Shown piece after piece: positions 50,817 to 62,626 of a stretch of 64,000 bases of DNA. The notes under the pieces were generated by a model. That model made no database searches, was not told the origin of the DNA, and saw nothing but the letters and a program-made list of their open reading frames with translations. The stretch is from Procambarus clarkii (lineage: Eukaryota; Arthropoda; Malacostraca; Decapoda; Cambaridae): the NCBI RefSeq assembly GCF_040958095.1, contig NC_091220.1:21218481-21282480 (forward strand). The letters run 5' to 3'. Numbering within the stretch: the stretch's first letter is position 1; each line of letters begins with the position of its first letter. The position numbers and the translations under genes were made by a program.

Positions 50817-51338
50817 ATGAGCGAGCTACTGAGGACGCAGTACGACTCTGTTTTCAGCGAGCCATTAAACACACTAAAGATTGATAACCCAAATGAATTT
50901 TTCATGGATACGATACCAACATCAAATCATATATCAGACGTCACCCAATCCCCACTGAATTTTGAAGAAGCCATAAACAGTATGCCTATGCACTCTGCAC
51001 CAGGCCCGGATTCTTGGAACTCCATATTCATAAAGAACTGTAAAAAAACACTATCGCAGGCCCTCCCCATTCTGTGGAGACAAAGCCTAGATACTGGCGT
51101 TATTCCTGATATACTAAAAACAGCAGAGATAGCACCACTTCATAAAGGAGGAAATAAGGCAGAGGAAAAAAATTACAGACCGATAGCGCTAACATCGCAC
51201 ATCATAAAAATTTTTGAGAGAGTGCTAAGAAGTAAAATCACAAAATACATGGAATCACAGCAACTCCCGGACAACATGGTTTCAGAACAGGGCGCTCTTG
51301 CCTGTCGCAGTTGCTGGACCACTATGATATGGCATTAG
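50817..51338 (+). CDS. LINE C reverse transcriptase, first ORF fragment
   Basis: The 173-aa frame starts MSELLRTQYDSVFSEPLNT and contains HSAPGPDSW, LHKGGN and YRPIALTSHI. It shifts frame near 51270 (after SQQLPDN; the other copy has one more base around CCGG) and the remaining RT is in the next ORF. Confidence 0.75.
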   Translation: MSELLRTQYDSVFSEPLNTLKIDNPNEFFMDTIPTSNHISDVTQSPLNFEEAINSMPMHSAPGPDSWNSIFIKNCKKTLSQALPILWRQSLDTGVIPDILKTAEIAPLHKGGNKAEEKNYRPIALTSHIIKIFERVLRSKITKYMESQQLPDNMVSEQGALACRSCWTTMIWH

Positions 51339-52441
51339 ATGCTATGGAAGACAAACATAACGCGGATGTAATTTACACAGATTTCGCAAAAGCTTTTGAT
51401 AAATGTGATCATGGTGTTATTGCACATAAAATGCGTTCAAAAGGAATTACCGGAAAAATAGGCAGATGGATCTACAATTTCCTGACCAACAGAACCCAAT
51501 GTGTAATAGTCAACAAAATAAAATCCAGCCCATCAACCGTGAAGAGCTCAGTCCCCCAGGGTACTGTGCTTGCTCCAGTACTTTTTCTCATCCTCATTTC
51601 GGACATAGACAAGAACACAACCTATAGCACTGTATCATCCTTTGCAGATGACACTAGGATCTTCATGAGAGTAGGCAACATAGAGGACACGGCGAACCTC
51701 CAGTCAGATGTAGATCAGGTCTTTCTATGGGCTACAGAAAATAATATGGTGTTTAACGAAGATAAGTTCCAGCTCATGCGCTATGGAAAAAATGAAAATA
51801 TAAAAACGGAAACCACGTACAAAACTCAGGCAAATCATAACATAGAACGAAAAGGCAATGTAAAGGATCTGGGTGTACTCATGTCGGAAGACCTTACCTT
51901 TAAAGAACACAATAAAGTAGCCGTCACAACTGCAAGAAAAATGACAGGTTGGATAACAAGAACTTTTCACACTAGAGATGCTATACCGATGATGATACTT
52001 TTCAAAACGCTTGTGCTCTCTAGAGTGGAGTACTGCTGCACAATGACAGCACCTTTCAAAGCTGGAGAAATTACTGACCTGGAGAGCGTGCAGAGATCCT
52101 TTACTGCTAGAATCCACTCAGTAAAACATCTAAACTATTGGGACCGACTAAAGAGCCTAAAACTGTACTCCCTTGAGCGCAGGCGGGAGAGGTACATAAT
52201 AATTTACACGTGGAAAATATTAGAGGGGCTGGTCCCAAACCTGCACACAGAAATAACATCACATGAGACCAGAAGACATGGCAGGATGTGCAGAATACCC
52301 CCGTTGAAAAACAGAGGTGCAACTGGTACTCTGAGAGAGAACTCTCAACATCAGAGGTCCGAGACTGTTCAACACGCTTCCACTACACATAAGGGGCATA
52401 ACTGGCCGACCCCTCACAGTGTTCAAAAGAGAACTGGATAA
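51311..52441 (+). CDS. LINE C reverse transcriptase, second ORF fragment
   Basis: The 376-aa frame carries the RT palm (IYTDFAKAFDKCDHG, SVPQGTVLAP, SSFADDTRIF), the thumb (KDLGVLMSEDLTF) and the C-terminal domain. A further shift near the C-terminus (ENSQHQRS) leaves the last residues out of frame compared with the other copy. Confidence 0.8.
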   Translation: MLDHYDMALDAMEDKHNADVIYTDFAKAFDKCDHGVIAHKMRSKGITGKIGRWIYNFLTNRTQCVIVNKIKSSPSTVKSSVPQGTVLAPVLFLILISDIDKNTTYSTVSSFADDTRIFMRVGNIEDTANLQSDVDQVFLWATENNMVFNEDKFQLMRYGKNENIKTETTYKTQANHNIERKGNVKDLGVLMSEDLTFKEHNKVAVTTARKMTGWITRTFHTRDAIPMMILFKTLVLSRVEYCCTMTAPFKAGEITDLESVQRSFTARIHSVKHLNYWDRLKSLKLYSLERRRERYIIIYTWKILEGLVPNLHTEITSHETRRHGRMCRIPPLKNRGATGTLRENSQHQRSETVQHASTTHKGHNWPTPHSVQKRTG

Positions 52442-52794
52442 GCACCTCCAAAGGATACCTGATCAACCAGGCTGTGACTCGTACGTCAGGCTGCGAGCAG
52501 CCGCGTCCAACAGCCTGGTTGATCAGTCCGGCAACCAGGAGGCCTGGTCGACGACCGGGCCGCGGGGACGCTAAGCCCCGGAAGCACCTCAAGGTAACCT
52601 CAAGGTAAGGTACATAGTAGAATTTGGTACTATTCACCTTATAGTCGGGAAAAAATACAGCTAAAACCAAACATATATATTTCTAGGCCTAGTATAACAT
52701 GTATATTTACTGTATTTGGCCTCAGTTAGCATGTATTAGACCTTGGATGGTAAGTTAAGTTTTATGAGAAACAAATACAAAGGTTCGGGCCAAC

Positions 52795-52922
52795 CTTGCC
52801 CGAAACGCTTTGCGTATTAGTGGCTTTAGACATTGTATGTACAAGCTCTATCTATAAATCCAACAACATGTTTGTATCTGACCTTGTATGTATGTACTTT
52901 ACCTGAATAAACATTTGATTTG
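52795..52922 (+). mobile_element. LINE B 3'-end fragment
   Basis: Contains CTTGCCCGAAACGCTTTGCGT and TGTACAAGCTCTATC, as in the LINE B 3' UTR, and ends in TGAATAAACATTTG. It interrupts the host segment also present at 46740-47120. Confidence 0.6.
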
Positions 52923-53099
52923 ACAAAACTTTCGCCGGTTTATACAAATTCACTAATCCCAAATTCTACTGTCCAATTGTCCATTACATCAATATATGCA
53001 CGATGGAGGATGGATGTGTTGCTTATAGGCACTGCTATTAATATATCATAAGCTTCTACAGAGATTACACACAGAAACCACAATAGCGTGATGCATCAA

Positions 53100-53400
53100 A
53101 TGAACAAATCCACAAGGGCCGTGACAAGGGTTCAAACCTACGTCTGAGAGGATCACAGACGCTGCCTTAATCGACTGAGTTACGACATGGTAAAAGAATT
53201 GCAACCACAAGTTCTTCTGACCTTACTTGGATCCTGCAGCCTCTCCGAGACACAAACCAGGATTTTACACAATTCCCCCCATGCACCCGAGCTCTGTCAA
53301 TAAGCCGTTCTACCTCTTCGCCCTTCATTTTCTAGGATCCTCTCGGACGTAGGTTTGAACCCTCGTCACGACCCTTGTGGATTTCTCCTACATAGAAGTT
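53100..53400. repeat. Inverted tRNA-like SINE fragments
   Basis: 53110-53190 contains AAGGGTTCAAACCTACGTCTG followed by the tRNA-like ATCGACTGAGTTACGACA, and the inverse of its first part lies at 53336-53390 (AGGTTTGAACCCTCGTCACG). The two form arms of about 45 bases around a 145-base loop. They are pieces of a SINE with a tRNA-like promoter on the minus strand. Confidence 0.55.
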
Positions 53401-53969
53401 AATACTGCACGGTTGTCTTAGGTTTGTTATTAATATAAATGCCGATATTTCTTAAAGTATTTCAATTCGGCCGACACCGACTAGGCTATGACGCTCCCCT
53501 ACCCAACATGACACATCTTGGAAAGCTGGGCGAGGCTTGTCCCACCAAGTGTCTGGTCACCAACCTCGGATAAACATTTTATTTTATAGATATAGGTTAT
53601 ATAAATATATAGGGGGTACCATCTTTGGTTGTGTTTGTAGGACCCTCGACCTCGAAGAAGACGACATGCAGCATCCGGGGGAAGCCTTGTGGGGCACCCG
53701 CGTACACTTACATATTGTCTTTTCATTCCACCCCTATATTTTTTATTTTGTCATTTTATTTTATTTAAAATTTCATTACACAAAAAGGGTTGCTACATTG
53801 GTTACATTCAAAGTACAAGACTTCTTATTACAGGTTGTAGAGTTCCTCCAATATATAGTTTTGTGTTAACTAATACTATTACATATATATTGTTACCTAT
53901 ATCTTCTAGTCGTAGTAGTAGCAGACATTCATCAGTCTCAGGAGACTATGGAGTTGTGCTCTGGTTGTC

Positions 53970-54300
53970 GGTCTGGAGTGGCCACTCCAGGGCACAAAGC
54001 CAGGGTAGGTTGATACGGGGGAGAAGCTGTCAACCATGCAGCAGGTCCCCCCTCTCCACGGCGCCGAAAGTCTCCAATGGGAGGGCAAACACCAATACGA
54101 TTGGTTCCAGCGCCGTCGCAGGAACTGTGAGCTCCGGAGGTGACCTGGAAGTTGGCGAAAGGACTGATAACCCGGAGACCGCCGTGGTCGGGGCCGGAGA
54201 AGAACCACCTCAGCAAGTGCAAGAACGACCCCAGCCTCCTGAAGCAGAGCCTGGGGCTGCTAGAGCCCAAGGAGGAGGACTTCAGAGTCCCGCACCTACG
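53970..54300 (+). mobile_element. Dispersed repeat, copy 2
   Basis: The first 165 bases match 45925-46120 (AGCCAGGGTAGGTTGATACG, then TGCAGCAGGTCCCCCC). After that the two copies diverge. No intact ORF of known function is present. Confidence 0.5.
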
Positions 54301-54399
54301 GGTTCCAGGCGTAGTTCAATAACTAACTGATAAACATAACTTTAATACTGATTCATTAACTAAGTTCAATAACTAATTGATAAACCTTAAAGAACTGGT

Positions 54400-56885
54400 G
54401 AGAACAACTGTGTACACTTCAGTTTGCTGAAATTTATTAGAGCTGTGCTGCTTATAAAATACGTTTGTGTTCGATCCCCGATGGTCCCAGTGATTGGGCA
54501 CCGTTACTCCACTCCGACCTCTCGCTTCTTGCAAGGTCCGCGTTCGATCCCCGATGGTCCAAGTGGTAGCTTCCCATTCCTTCACTTCGTCCTTATATAT
54601 CCCAGATGATCTTAATATCCCTTCCAAGTGGTATATAATCATACTGGCCTAGTACTTTCACCTCATAATTACCTTACCTTACCTCGCTTCCTCAGAGACT
54701 TTTCCTTCCTGATTTTGTCTTCTCACGCCTCAGTTGTCAGTTGATGATGTATGATGAAGTGGATGAATGTATGACTGTTGAGTTCTTCATTAAGCAGGAA
54801 GAGTCGTGGCCAGACTGGGAGGTCGGACTCGGTGTTCACGCGGTCACCAGTTCCAACTCTCAGTGGCTGAAACTGTTTTTCATCTCTTTAATCCCATTTA
54901 ATATAAATTCATCTTTTTATAGATCTATTCCAGCACATTTTACATATCTATTTATCACATTTACATTAGTTCTTTAATAATCATGTATTTATTAATCCTT
55001 TCACATTTTTAGATACTTAATCACTTATATTTATACACTTAATCATCTTTAATAACTATTCATTTGAATATAATTATTTTTCCCCCGTTTCATTTGTTTA
55101 TATAATGGTTTTATTTATCTATTTATAACTTCGTTACTTTTCCATCACCTTTTATATAACTTTTCAATCTAATACAATTTATAATTTACATATTAGCAAT
55201 GAACAATTTATATGGTGCAAGAATACAACGTTTAACGCTTGATGGGAAAACGAGTTGAGTGTTGCATCACATTGCTAACGTCTTATGAGTGTTGCAACAC
55301 AGCAATAACATGTTGTGAGTGATGCAGCGATGCAACACAGGAATAACGTGTTGTGAGTGTTACAACACATAAATGACATTTTGTGAGTACTGCAACACAG
55401 AACTGACGTTCTGGAAGTGTTGCACGCATAAATTATATATTGGGAATGTTGTGTTACATCATTGCAACACAAGATTAGCGTGTTGTGAGAGTTGCACCGC
55501 ACAAATAACCCGTTGTGCGTGTTGCAATTCAGGAGTGGCATGTGAGTGTTGCACCACAGAACAGAAGTGTTGTGAATAATGCAACGCAAAAATGAAATAT
55601 TATGAACGCTGCAACACAGTAATAATGTGTTGTGAGTGTTGCAACGTTGTTATACAAGAATAACGTATCGTGAATGTTGCAGCGGACAGGAATAACGTGT
55701 TTTGAATGTTACGTGCAACGGATAGGAATGTTGCGTGCAATAATGTGTTGCGAGTGTTGCGACACATAAATAATGGGGTTTGAATGATGCAAAACAGGGA
55801 TATTATGCGGTGAGTGTTGCACCATTGCAACGCAGAAATATTTCTGTGTTGCAATAATAACAACTCACTCCTGTATTGCAACGTTCACAACACGCTATTC
55901 CGTTGTTGTTGTGAAGCTCACAACATATGTGAATGTCTCAATATATGTTGTTTGTGTGCAAGTAGATTATCGTTCATAGCTCCGTTCTCATTATAGATTC
56001 CTTTTCTCAAGCATCAATAGAGAAATATAATCACTAATATAATGACTCCCGTGAGATTGTGTTAGAAATATACCAATATTTCCTCTGTACACAAAAGGAA
56101 TATACAAGTCTTTACCATAAATATTACCTTAATGCCTCAACTATTGACAGAATATTACCATAATTACCGTAGCTATTATTATAAATTGTTTGAAGTCTTC
56201 AATATAGAAAAATAACTTGAGGGACTTTTTTGTTAAAAGTTTAGGGCAAGAATTGGAATCTTATGAGTTTGAACACACTATGACGTCAAGTTCCATCGAT
56301 CTGTTGCTTCTTTCTTTATGCACTTGCGGCGAACTAGAAGTAAAATAAAAATTAAACCCATAAACGCCAAATACACTGTACTTTATTTCTTCTAATCATA
56401 CAGATAAAATTCCTGCTATGTGATCATTACTAGAAAATTAAATTGAAGAGTAAAAAATCAGCTATAGTTTTCGATAATATTTAACACTGATAACTAGGGT
56501 GAGTACATCTCGGTGAGCACACCTAGATGAGTACATCTAGGTGAGCACATCTAGGTGAGCACATCTAAGTGAGCACATCTAGGTGAGCACATCTAGGTGA
56601 GCACATCTAGGTGAGTACATCTAGGTGAGCACATCTAAGTGAGCACATCTAGGTGAGCACATCTAGGTGAGCACATCTAGGTGAGCACATCCAGGTGAGC
56701 ACATCTAGGTGAGCACATCTAGGTAAGCACATCTAGGTGAGCACATCCAGGTGAGCACATCTAGGTGAGCACATCTAGGTAAGCACATCTAGGTGAGCAC
56801 ATCAATGCCATTAAACAACCTGTCCCGAATTTTTATATTTATTAAGTACTAAGTGTATACCTTGATATACCTTATAGAATTCCAG
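54400..56885. repeat. Composite satellite unit, copy 2
   Basis: Begins GAGAACAACTGTGTACA, then the GATCCCCGATGG module, a CGTGGCCAGACTGGGAGGTC segment, degenerate 32-bp palindromic repeats (55250-55910, the last few inverted), a unique spacer and the 14-bp array. The same start sequence recurs at 56886, giving a period near 2.49 kb. Confidence 0.65.
56506..56803. repeat. 14-bp tandem repeat, about 21 copies
   Basis: Unit GTGAGCACATCTAG, with occasional changes (TAAG, CCAG, GTGAGTAC). The smaller array at 24340-24425 is related. Confidence 0.95.
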
Positions 56886-57072
56886 AGAACAACTGTGTAC
56901 AGTTTCCTTCGATTAAATATATTCAGATCCTTGATGTTTATAAAATATGTTTTTGTTTGATTCCCGAAGTGGAAGTAGTTGGGCAGCGTTCCTTCACTCC
57001 GTCCTCACATCCCAGCTCATCTCAGTGATCCTTCCAAGTGATATAAGAACACTGTTTCCCAAAAACGGTGGG

Positions 57073-57774
57073 TTTTCTGAGTGGAAGAAAACGTATGTCT
57101 GGAAGCTGACTTTAACCGCCCCAAGCTGCGCGCGCATTGACCCGAGGTTATATAAACCGGGACGGAGACGGCGTGTGCCCCTTTCCCAAGCCAGCAGCTG
57201 CTCTTACATAACGCCCACCCTCCTCCCGGGATTCTCTGCATCCCCTGTTTTAATTTTGAAAGGGACGGCCCACAGATGTGCTCAAGGGGCACTTGCTCTA
57301 GCATGCTAAGCATTTGCTGTATCTTTGGGGGTGCTTCGCCGGAACCCCCAAAGTGATAAGCCTGCAGATAGCTAAGAAATATTCCCATGAATTGTAATTA
57401 GTCTAATTAATGCAACTTTCATTTACTACCTATTGATGTAGTTATTAATTGTAATTGATCTCTACTTTATCATTAAGGATTATTCATTATAATTATTCCT
57501 TAATACTTTATTGTTATGCACTAGTCAATAATTATTTATCATTCATCCTAATTAGCTATTTGATTCATTAAAAATAATTGCTTATCATTATACTATTTGT
57601 TATTATTATTTATTATATAATAATAATTTTATTTATTATTTATTAATTTATATAATAAATTAATTTATTATATATTAATTTATTATATAAATATATTATG
57701 TATTAATTTATTATTTACCATTATAAAATAAACAAGTCCCCAATCTGAGCACGTTTTCTTCCAACCTCAGAAAA
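57073..57774. mobile_element. Candidate non-autonomous DNA transposon with about 22-bp inverted ends
   Basis: TTTTCTGAGTGGAAGAAAACGT at the left (here given as 57073-57094) is matched by the inverse of 57751-57774, apart from two extra bases. The inserted DNA splits a module that is continuous at 54470-54770. There is no transposase ORF and no clear target duplication. Confidence 0.45.
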
Positions 57775-57975
57775 TAAGCATACTGGCCTAGCGCTTTCAC
57801 CTCATAATTACCTTGCCTTACCTTACATATTTTTCTTATAGTTTTTCCTCGTGGATTTTTGCTTCTCAGGCCTCAACTGTCAACTGATGATGTATGATGA
57901 AGTGAATGAACATATGAGTGTTAAGTTCTTCATTAGGCAGGAAGCGTCGTGGCCAGACTGGGAGGTCGGACCCGG

Positions 57976-58135
57976 TGTTCACGCGGTCACCAGTTGGACC
58001 CGGTGTTCACGCGGTCACCAGTTGGACCCGGTGTTCACGCGGTCACCAGTTGGACCCGGTGTTCACGTGGTCACCAGTTGGACCCGGTGTTCACGTGGTC
58101 ACCAGTTGGACCCGGTGTTCACGCGGTCACCAGTT
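57976..58135. repeat. 28-bp tandem repeat, about six copies
   Basis: Unit GTTCACGCGGTCACCAGTTG followed by GACCCGGT. Single copies of the same segment occur at 54834-54860, so the array grew from a module present elsewhere in the composite satellite. Confidence 0.9.
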
Positions 58136-58333
58136 CCAACTCTATATATGACATGTTAGCTTCCGTTTTTCCATATATTACGCAGATAAAACTTTAGTTT
58201 TAATCTAAAACTGTTTTTCATCTTTTTAATCAAATTTGAAAATTTAATCACGTTTTATTTACGAATTATAGTAACTTTTATATATATTATAAAATCTGTT
58301 ATTATTATAGCATTACGAAACAGTTAAAACTTG

Positions 58334-59560
58334 GGGTGAGTGTTGCAACACAGCAACAACGTGTTGTGAGTGTTGCAACACAGCAACAACGTAGTGTGAG
58401 TGTTGCAACACAGCAACAACGTAGTGTGAGTGTTGCAACACACCAACAACGTGTTGTGAGTGTTGCAACACAGCAACAACGTAGTGTGAGTGTTGCAACA
58501 CAGTAACAACGTGTTGTGAGTGTTGCAACACAGTAACAACGTGTTGTGAGTGTTGCAACACAGCAACAACGTGTTGTGAGTGTTGCAACACAGCAACAAC
58601 GTGTTGTGAGTGTTGCAACACAGCAACAACGTAGTGTGAGTGTTGCAACAACGTAGTGTGAGTGTTGCAACACAGCAACAACGTAGTGCGAGTGTTGCAA
58701 CACAGCAACAACGTGTTGTGAGTGTTGCAACACAGCAACAACGTGTTGTGAGTGTTGCAACACAGCAACAACGTAGTGTGAGTGTTGCAACACAGCAACA
58801 ACGTAGTGTGAGTGTTGCAACACGGCAACAACGTAGTGTGAGTGTTGCAACACAGCAACAACGTAGTGTGAGTGTTGCAACACAGCAACAACGTGTTGTG
58901 AGTGTTGCAACACAGCAACAACGTGTTGTGAGTGTTGCAACACAGTAACAACGTGTTGTGAGTGTTGCAACACAGTAACAACGTGTTGTGAGTGTTGTAA
59001 CACAGCAACAACGTGTTGTGAGTGTTGCAACACAGCAACAACGTAGTGTGAGTGTTGCAACACAGCACCTACGTGTTGTGAGTGTTGCAACACAGCAACA
59101 ACGTAGTGTGAGTGTTGCAACACCGCAACAACGTAGTGTGAGTGTTGCAACACAGCAACAACGTAGTGTGTGTTGCAACACAGCAACAACGTAGTGTGAG
59201 TGTTGCAACACACCAACAACGTAGTGTGAGTGTTGCAACACAGCAACAACGTAGTGTGAGTGTTGCAACACAGCAACAACGTGTTGTGAGTGTTGCAACA
59301 CAGCAACAACGTAGTGTGAGTGTTGCAACACAGCAACAACGTGTTGTGAGTGTTGCAACACAGCAACAACGTAGTGTGAGTGTTGCAACACAGCAACAAC
59401 GTAGTGTGAGTGTTGCAACACAGCAACAACGTAGTGTGAGTGTTGCAACACAGCAACAACGTAGTGTGAGTGTTGCAACACAGTAACAACGTAGTGTGAG
59501 TGTTGCAACACAGTAACAACGTGTTGTGAGTGTTGCAACACAGTAACAACGTAGTGTGTT
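58334..59560. repeat. 32-bp minisatellite with a 12-bp palindrome, about 38 copies
   Basis: Unit contains GTGTTGCAACAC (perfect palindrome) followed by AGCAACAACG and then TGTTGTGA or TAGTGTGA. The two variants alternate irregularly. All frames are open because the unit lacks stops, so the long predicted ORFs are artefacts. Confidence 0.95.
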
Positions 59561-60189
59561 GCAACCATGGGAGAGTGTGCCTGTAAGATACATAGTGGTG
59601 ATGTATCATGGGAGAGAAAGCCTGTAAGACGCATAGACATACACCCCAAAATGTTACGCATGCTTCTAGCTGTACAAGAATGTAAGAACCCTTGTATACA
59701 AAAATTAAAAAAAATAAAGTAATATACAGTATAATAATATATTACTGTAGTATATCATAATTAAGTAAAATATCATAATTCCTATTGTTTAGCTATCTAC
59801 GTTTTCTCAACCATTACAGGGGTTACTGTGTGCGGGTGTTTAACATTAGGGGGGGGGGGCAGGGTGCATACAGGCTTCACATACAGCTGTAATTAGGTCA
59901 GTTCCAGTCTCATCTGCCCTGCACCTCGCAGTGTTCTACAATGTTAAAGATTTTTCTTTTAAACCATTTCATATATTATTGGGCCCAGAGACATCATTCA
60001 TAACTTTTGTTACTCTTCTGCATAAACTTTTTTGTTCTAATTTCTCCTGAAAAATCATAAAACTTTTTCCTTGAAAGATTATCGGCAACTTTTGATCTCA
60101 CAATATTATCTTTCTCTTTCTTAATCCTCTTTCTTGATGATATTGAGCCCTGGTGCCACACCTGAGCTGGGGCCACCAACCATCTCTGG

Positions 60190-60395
60190 GGCCCCCTGCA
60201 TCTTTCTGTAGATCATGCCAAAAGGTTTAGGGCCTGCTGCCTATTTCCGTAGGTTATGTCAAATGGTCTGGAGCACCCTGCAACTTTCCATAGGGTTTTC
60301 CAAAAGATCTGGGACACCCTGCATCTTTCCATAGGGTTTTCCAAAAGATCTGGAGCACCATGCATCTTTCTGTAGGTTATGCCAAAAGGTAGATC
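60190..60395 (-). repeat. 41-bp tandem repeat inside the LINE D remnant
   Basis: About five copies built on CCTGCATCTTTCCATAGGGT followed by TTTCCAAAAGATCTGGAGCAC. In the minus-strand frame they give repeated 'GKPYGKMQGVPDLLEN'-like peptides. The duplication is absent from typical LINE linkers. Confidence 0.7.
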
Positions 60396-61108
60396 TATTT
60401 TGAAATTCCCTAACATGATTATTCCAACCAGGCATACTACTTCTTTTATTGGTTATAAGATAAATACTCTCTTCCCCTGCACTATCTAGCACTGAAACGA
60501 CTGATGTGAAAAAGTCCTTGAGATTGTTCTGATGCAAATTGCACTGGATAATATTGCAAGCAATTGCATCACTTGTGATTTGAGTATTGGTTAAGCAGGC
60601 ATTTAAACTTATCCAGGTCAGCAAGAGTGGCCTTCCTACGTTTAGGTGTGTTCTAGGGAGGTTTATGTTTTCTTTGGCAGCAGCAACTTGTGAGTGAGGT
60701 ATATTGGAGGTGGCCATGGCAGGATGATACCAGGACAGGTTGTCATCACTGACAGCCTTATACTTAAAGGTGTGACCAGTTACATCATCAATAAGAAAAT
60801 GATCAATATGAGACCTTCCATTCCTATCTCATGACATAAAGCTATAGTAATAGTAAATTAATCATTAATAGCAGGATTATGTCAATTTTCAGCATTCATG
60901 AATGCATTAAACAAATTTAAGTATACATCTTAGCGGGTAAAATCAGTGTTAAAAATCACCTACCACCCCATGAGTTCAGCATTATGATACAAATTAGTCA
61001 ATTGATATATTTCTGATCATATATTTCCATACTCATCTGCACAGTTGATATTGCTTGTGGAAACCATGCATATACACACACACATAATCAAATACTGCTG
61101 AGCACCTT

Positions 61109-61378
61109 ACAGGCCCCTGACAACTGAGTGGACAGCACATCGGATTCGTAGTCCTGAGGTTCCTGGTTCGATCCTTGATGGAGACGAAAACAAATGGGCA
61201 GTTTCTTTCATCCTGATGAGTCTGTTCACCTAGCAGTAAATATGTACCTGAGAGATAGACAGCTGCTACAGGCTGCTTCCTTGGGATTGTGTAACAAAAA
61301 AGCGGCCTGGTCGAGGACCGGGCCGTGGGGGACGATAAGCCCCGAAATCATTTCCAGATAACTATAGGACACAAGTAG
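61109..61378 (+). mobile_element. tRNA-derived SINE with LINE C-type tail
   Basis: The head (about 61117-61188) is tRNA-like with GAGTGGACAGCAC and a B-box GGTTCGATCC. The body contains CACCTAGCAGTAAATA and ACAGCTGCTACAGGCTGC. The tail, GGTCGAGGACCGGGCC and GATAAGCCCCGAAATCA, matches the 3' end of LINE C (GTCGACGACCGGGCCGCGG, CTAAGCCCCGGAAGCACC). It interrupts LINE D. Confidence 0.8.
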
Positions 61379-61620
61379 AGCAGGAGTGAGCCCTGATACA
61401 ATATTGACAACCTCAACTTTACATTGCATATTGTTATGTCCAGGATAGCAGCAGCACCATAGGGTCTTCCAGGACCTGACCAGTCAATAGACATGTCAAT
61501 ACTGGCAGTGGAAAAAGAACTATCAATAAATTTGAAGTGGTTTTGATATTCATAAGATGTAAGCCAGTGTTCTTGCAAGACAAGAATATTTTGCACATAC
61601 CAAAATGCTTTTAACGTTCA

Positions 61621-62280
61621 TATATTCAGGGTTTGTTATTTCTCTAATTACCTTAATAACCGGGAATTATAACTTTACAAATACTGAAGCATTGTCATGG
61701 GGGTAAATAAACCATATTACGTGAAGATCATTTATGTGCTAATTAAAACAACACTTATAGTAAGAGGACAGTAAATTGGAATGTTGAGACAATTGTCAAG
61801 TAATAATAATATAATAATTAACAGGTTTTAAGAGCCATCTATTGCACATTATTCTATCTATAAATAATCTGAACTAATAATAGAGCCTAAATAAATAATA
61901 ATTAAACATCATTCACATCCATCAAGACAAGAAATTAAACGACCAATCAAAACCATATAGGTTACTCCTACATCTCATAATACAGGCCAATAATGATCAT
62001 AAATATACTTATCAATTAAACAATATTCAAACTAAGGACTTTACATCAAATTTTTTAAATCACTAATTTAAAGCAAACATCCTTTTATATTAATAAATTG
62101 TCAGATTAAGGCATCTGTAAACAAATGAAATAAATATTAGTAATTAAGCCTTCGGTGAAATACTCCGCATTATAATACAAATTCTGGAGTCACTCATATA
62201 TATGCAAAGTTTTGGTTTATAAAATACCAGATATAAGATAATACAAATACCAGAATCAGGCTAATATTATTGCCAGATTC
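61621..62280. other. AT-rich host DNA
   Basis: No coding frame, RNA gene or known repeat is visible. Confidence 0.3.
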
Positions 62281-62290
62281 ATATACAGTA

Positions 62291-62291
<1 letters not shown>

Positions 62292-62361
<70 letters not shown>
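62292..62361. repeat. (AT)n microsatellite
   Basis: About 35 AT dinucleotides. It forms the 5' border of the Penelope-like element. Confidence 0.95.
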
Positions 62362-62365
<4 letters not shown>

Positions 62366-62626
62366 GACGATAATCTCCTTCAAGAGATTGAGCCTGCTCT
62401 TCCCTCCAAAAATACGTCGCTACAAATATATAAAACTACTATGGAAGAAATGTCCAACAACGACAACAACACCAGCAAGGTTTGCCAGAGAGCAAAACCT
62501 ATGCAGCCAGGAACACCTGCTCCACCTCAAACCGCCAAACTACCTGTCTTGTCGCCGGCTCCTCGCTGACTGGCTGCGAGTCTAGCTGCAACTGCACCCC
62601 ACCCACCCATAAAAGAGGAAAGAATA

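Larger units (their letters stand above)
50447..52610 (+). mobile_element. LINE C (plus), 5'-truncated, flanked by TACATA
   Basis: The element is the reverse-orientation twin of 26884-29951 and ends at the same tail. It starts within the endonuclease-RT linker. TACATA at 50441-50446 and 52611-52616 is a likely 6-bp target duplication. The flanks join to resemble 46740-47120, which lacks the insertion. ORFs at 50817-51338 and 51311-52441 cover the RT. Confidence 0.85.
56886..59565. repeat. Composite satellite unit, copy 3
   Basis: Repeats the order of copy 2. Its module is split by a 700-bp insertion (57073-57774). It then carries a 28-bp array and the largest 32-bp array. It ends at GTTGCAACCATGGGAG. 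Confidence 0.6.
59940..61620 (-). pseudogene. Decayed LINE ('D') with endonuclease and linker regions
   Basis: On the minus strand, 61348-61596 reads ILVLQEHWL, then GRPYGAAAILD, the start of an AP-endonuclease. 60720-60850 carries SHIDHFLIDD and VSDDNLS, its end. 60415-60480 reads MPGWNNHVREFQNRS, and 59994-60130 reads like the charged linker before RT. A SINE lies within it at 61109-61378. Stops and shifts are frequent. No RT palm is present here. Confidence 0.65.

Noticed and set aside
58305..59661. Long Cys/Asn/Thr or Val/Gln repeat ORFs on both strands
   Set aside because: Products of the stop-free 32-bp minisatellite, not genes.
62270..62569. ORF beginning with a Tyr-Ile repeat
   Set aside because: Translation of the AT microsatellite; the Penelope-like coding frame starts further on.
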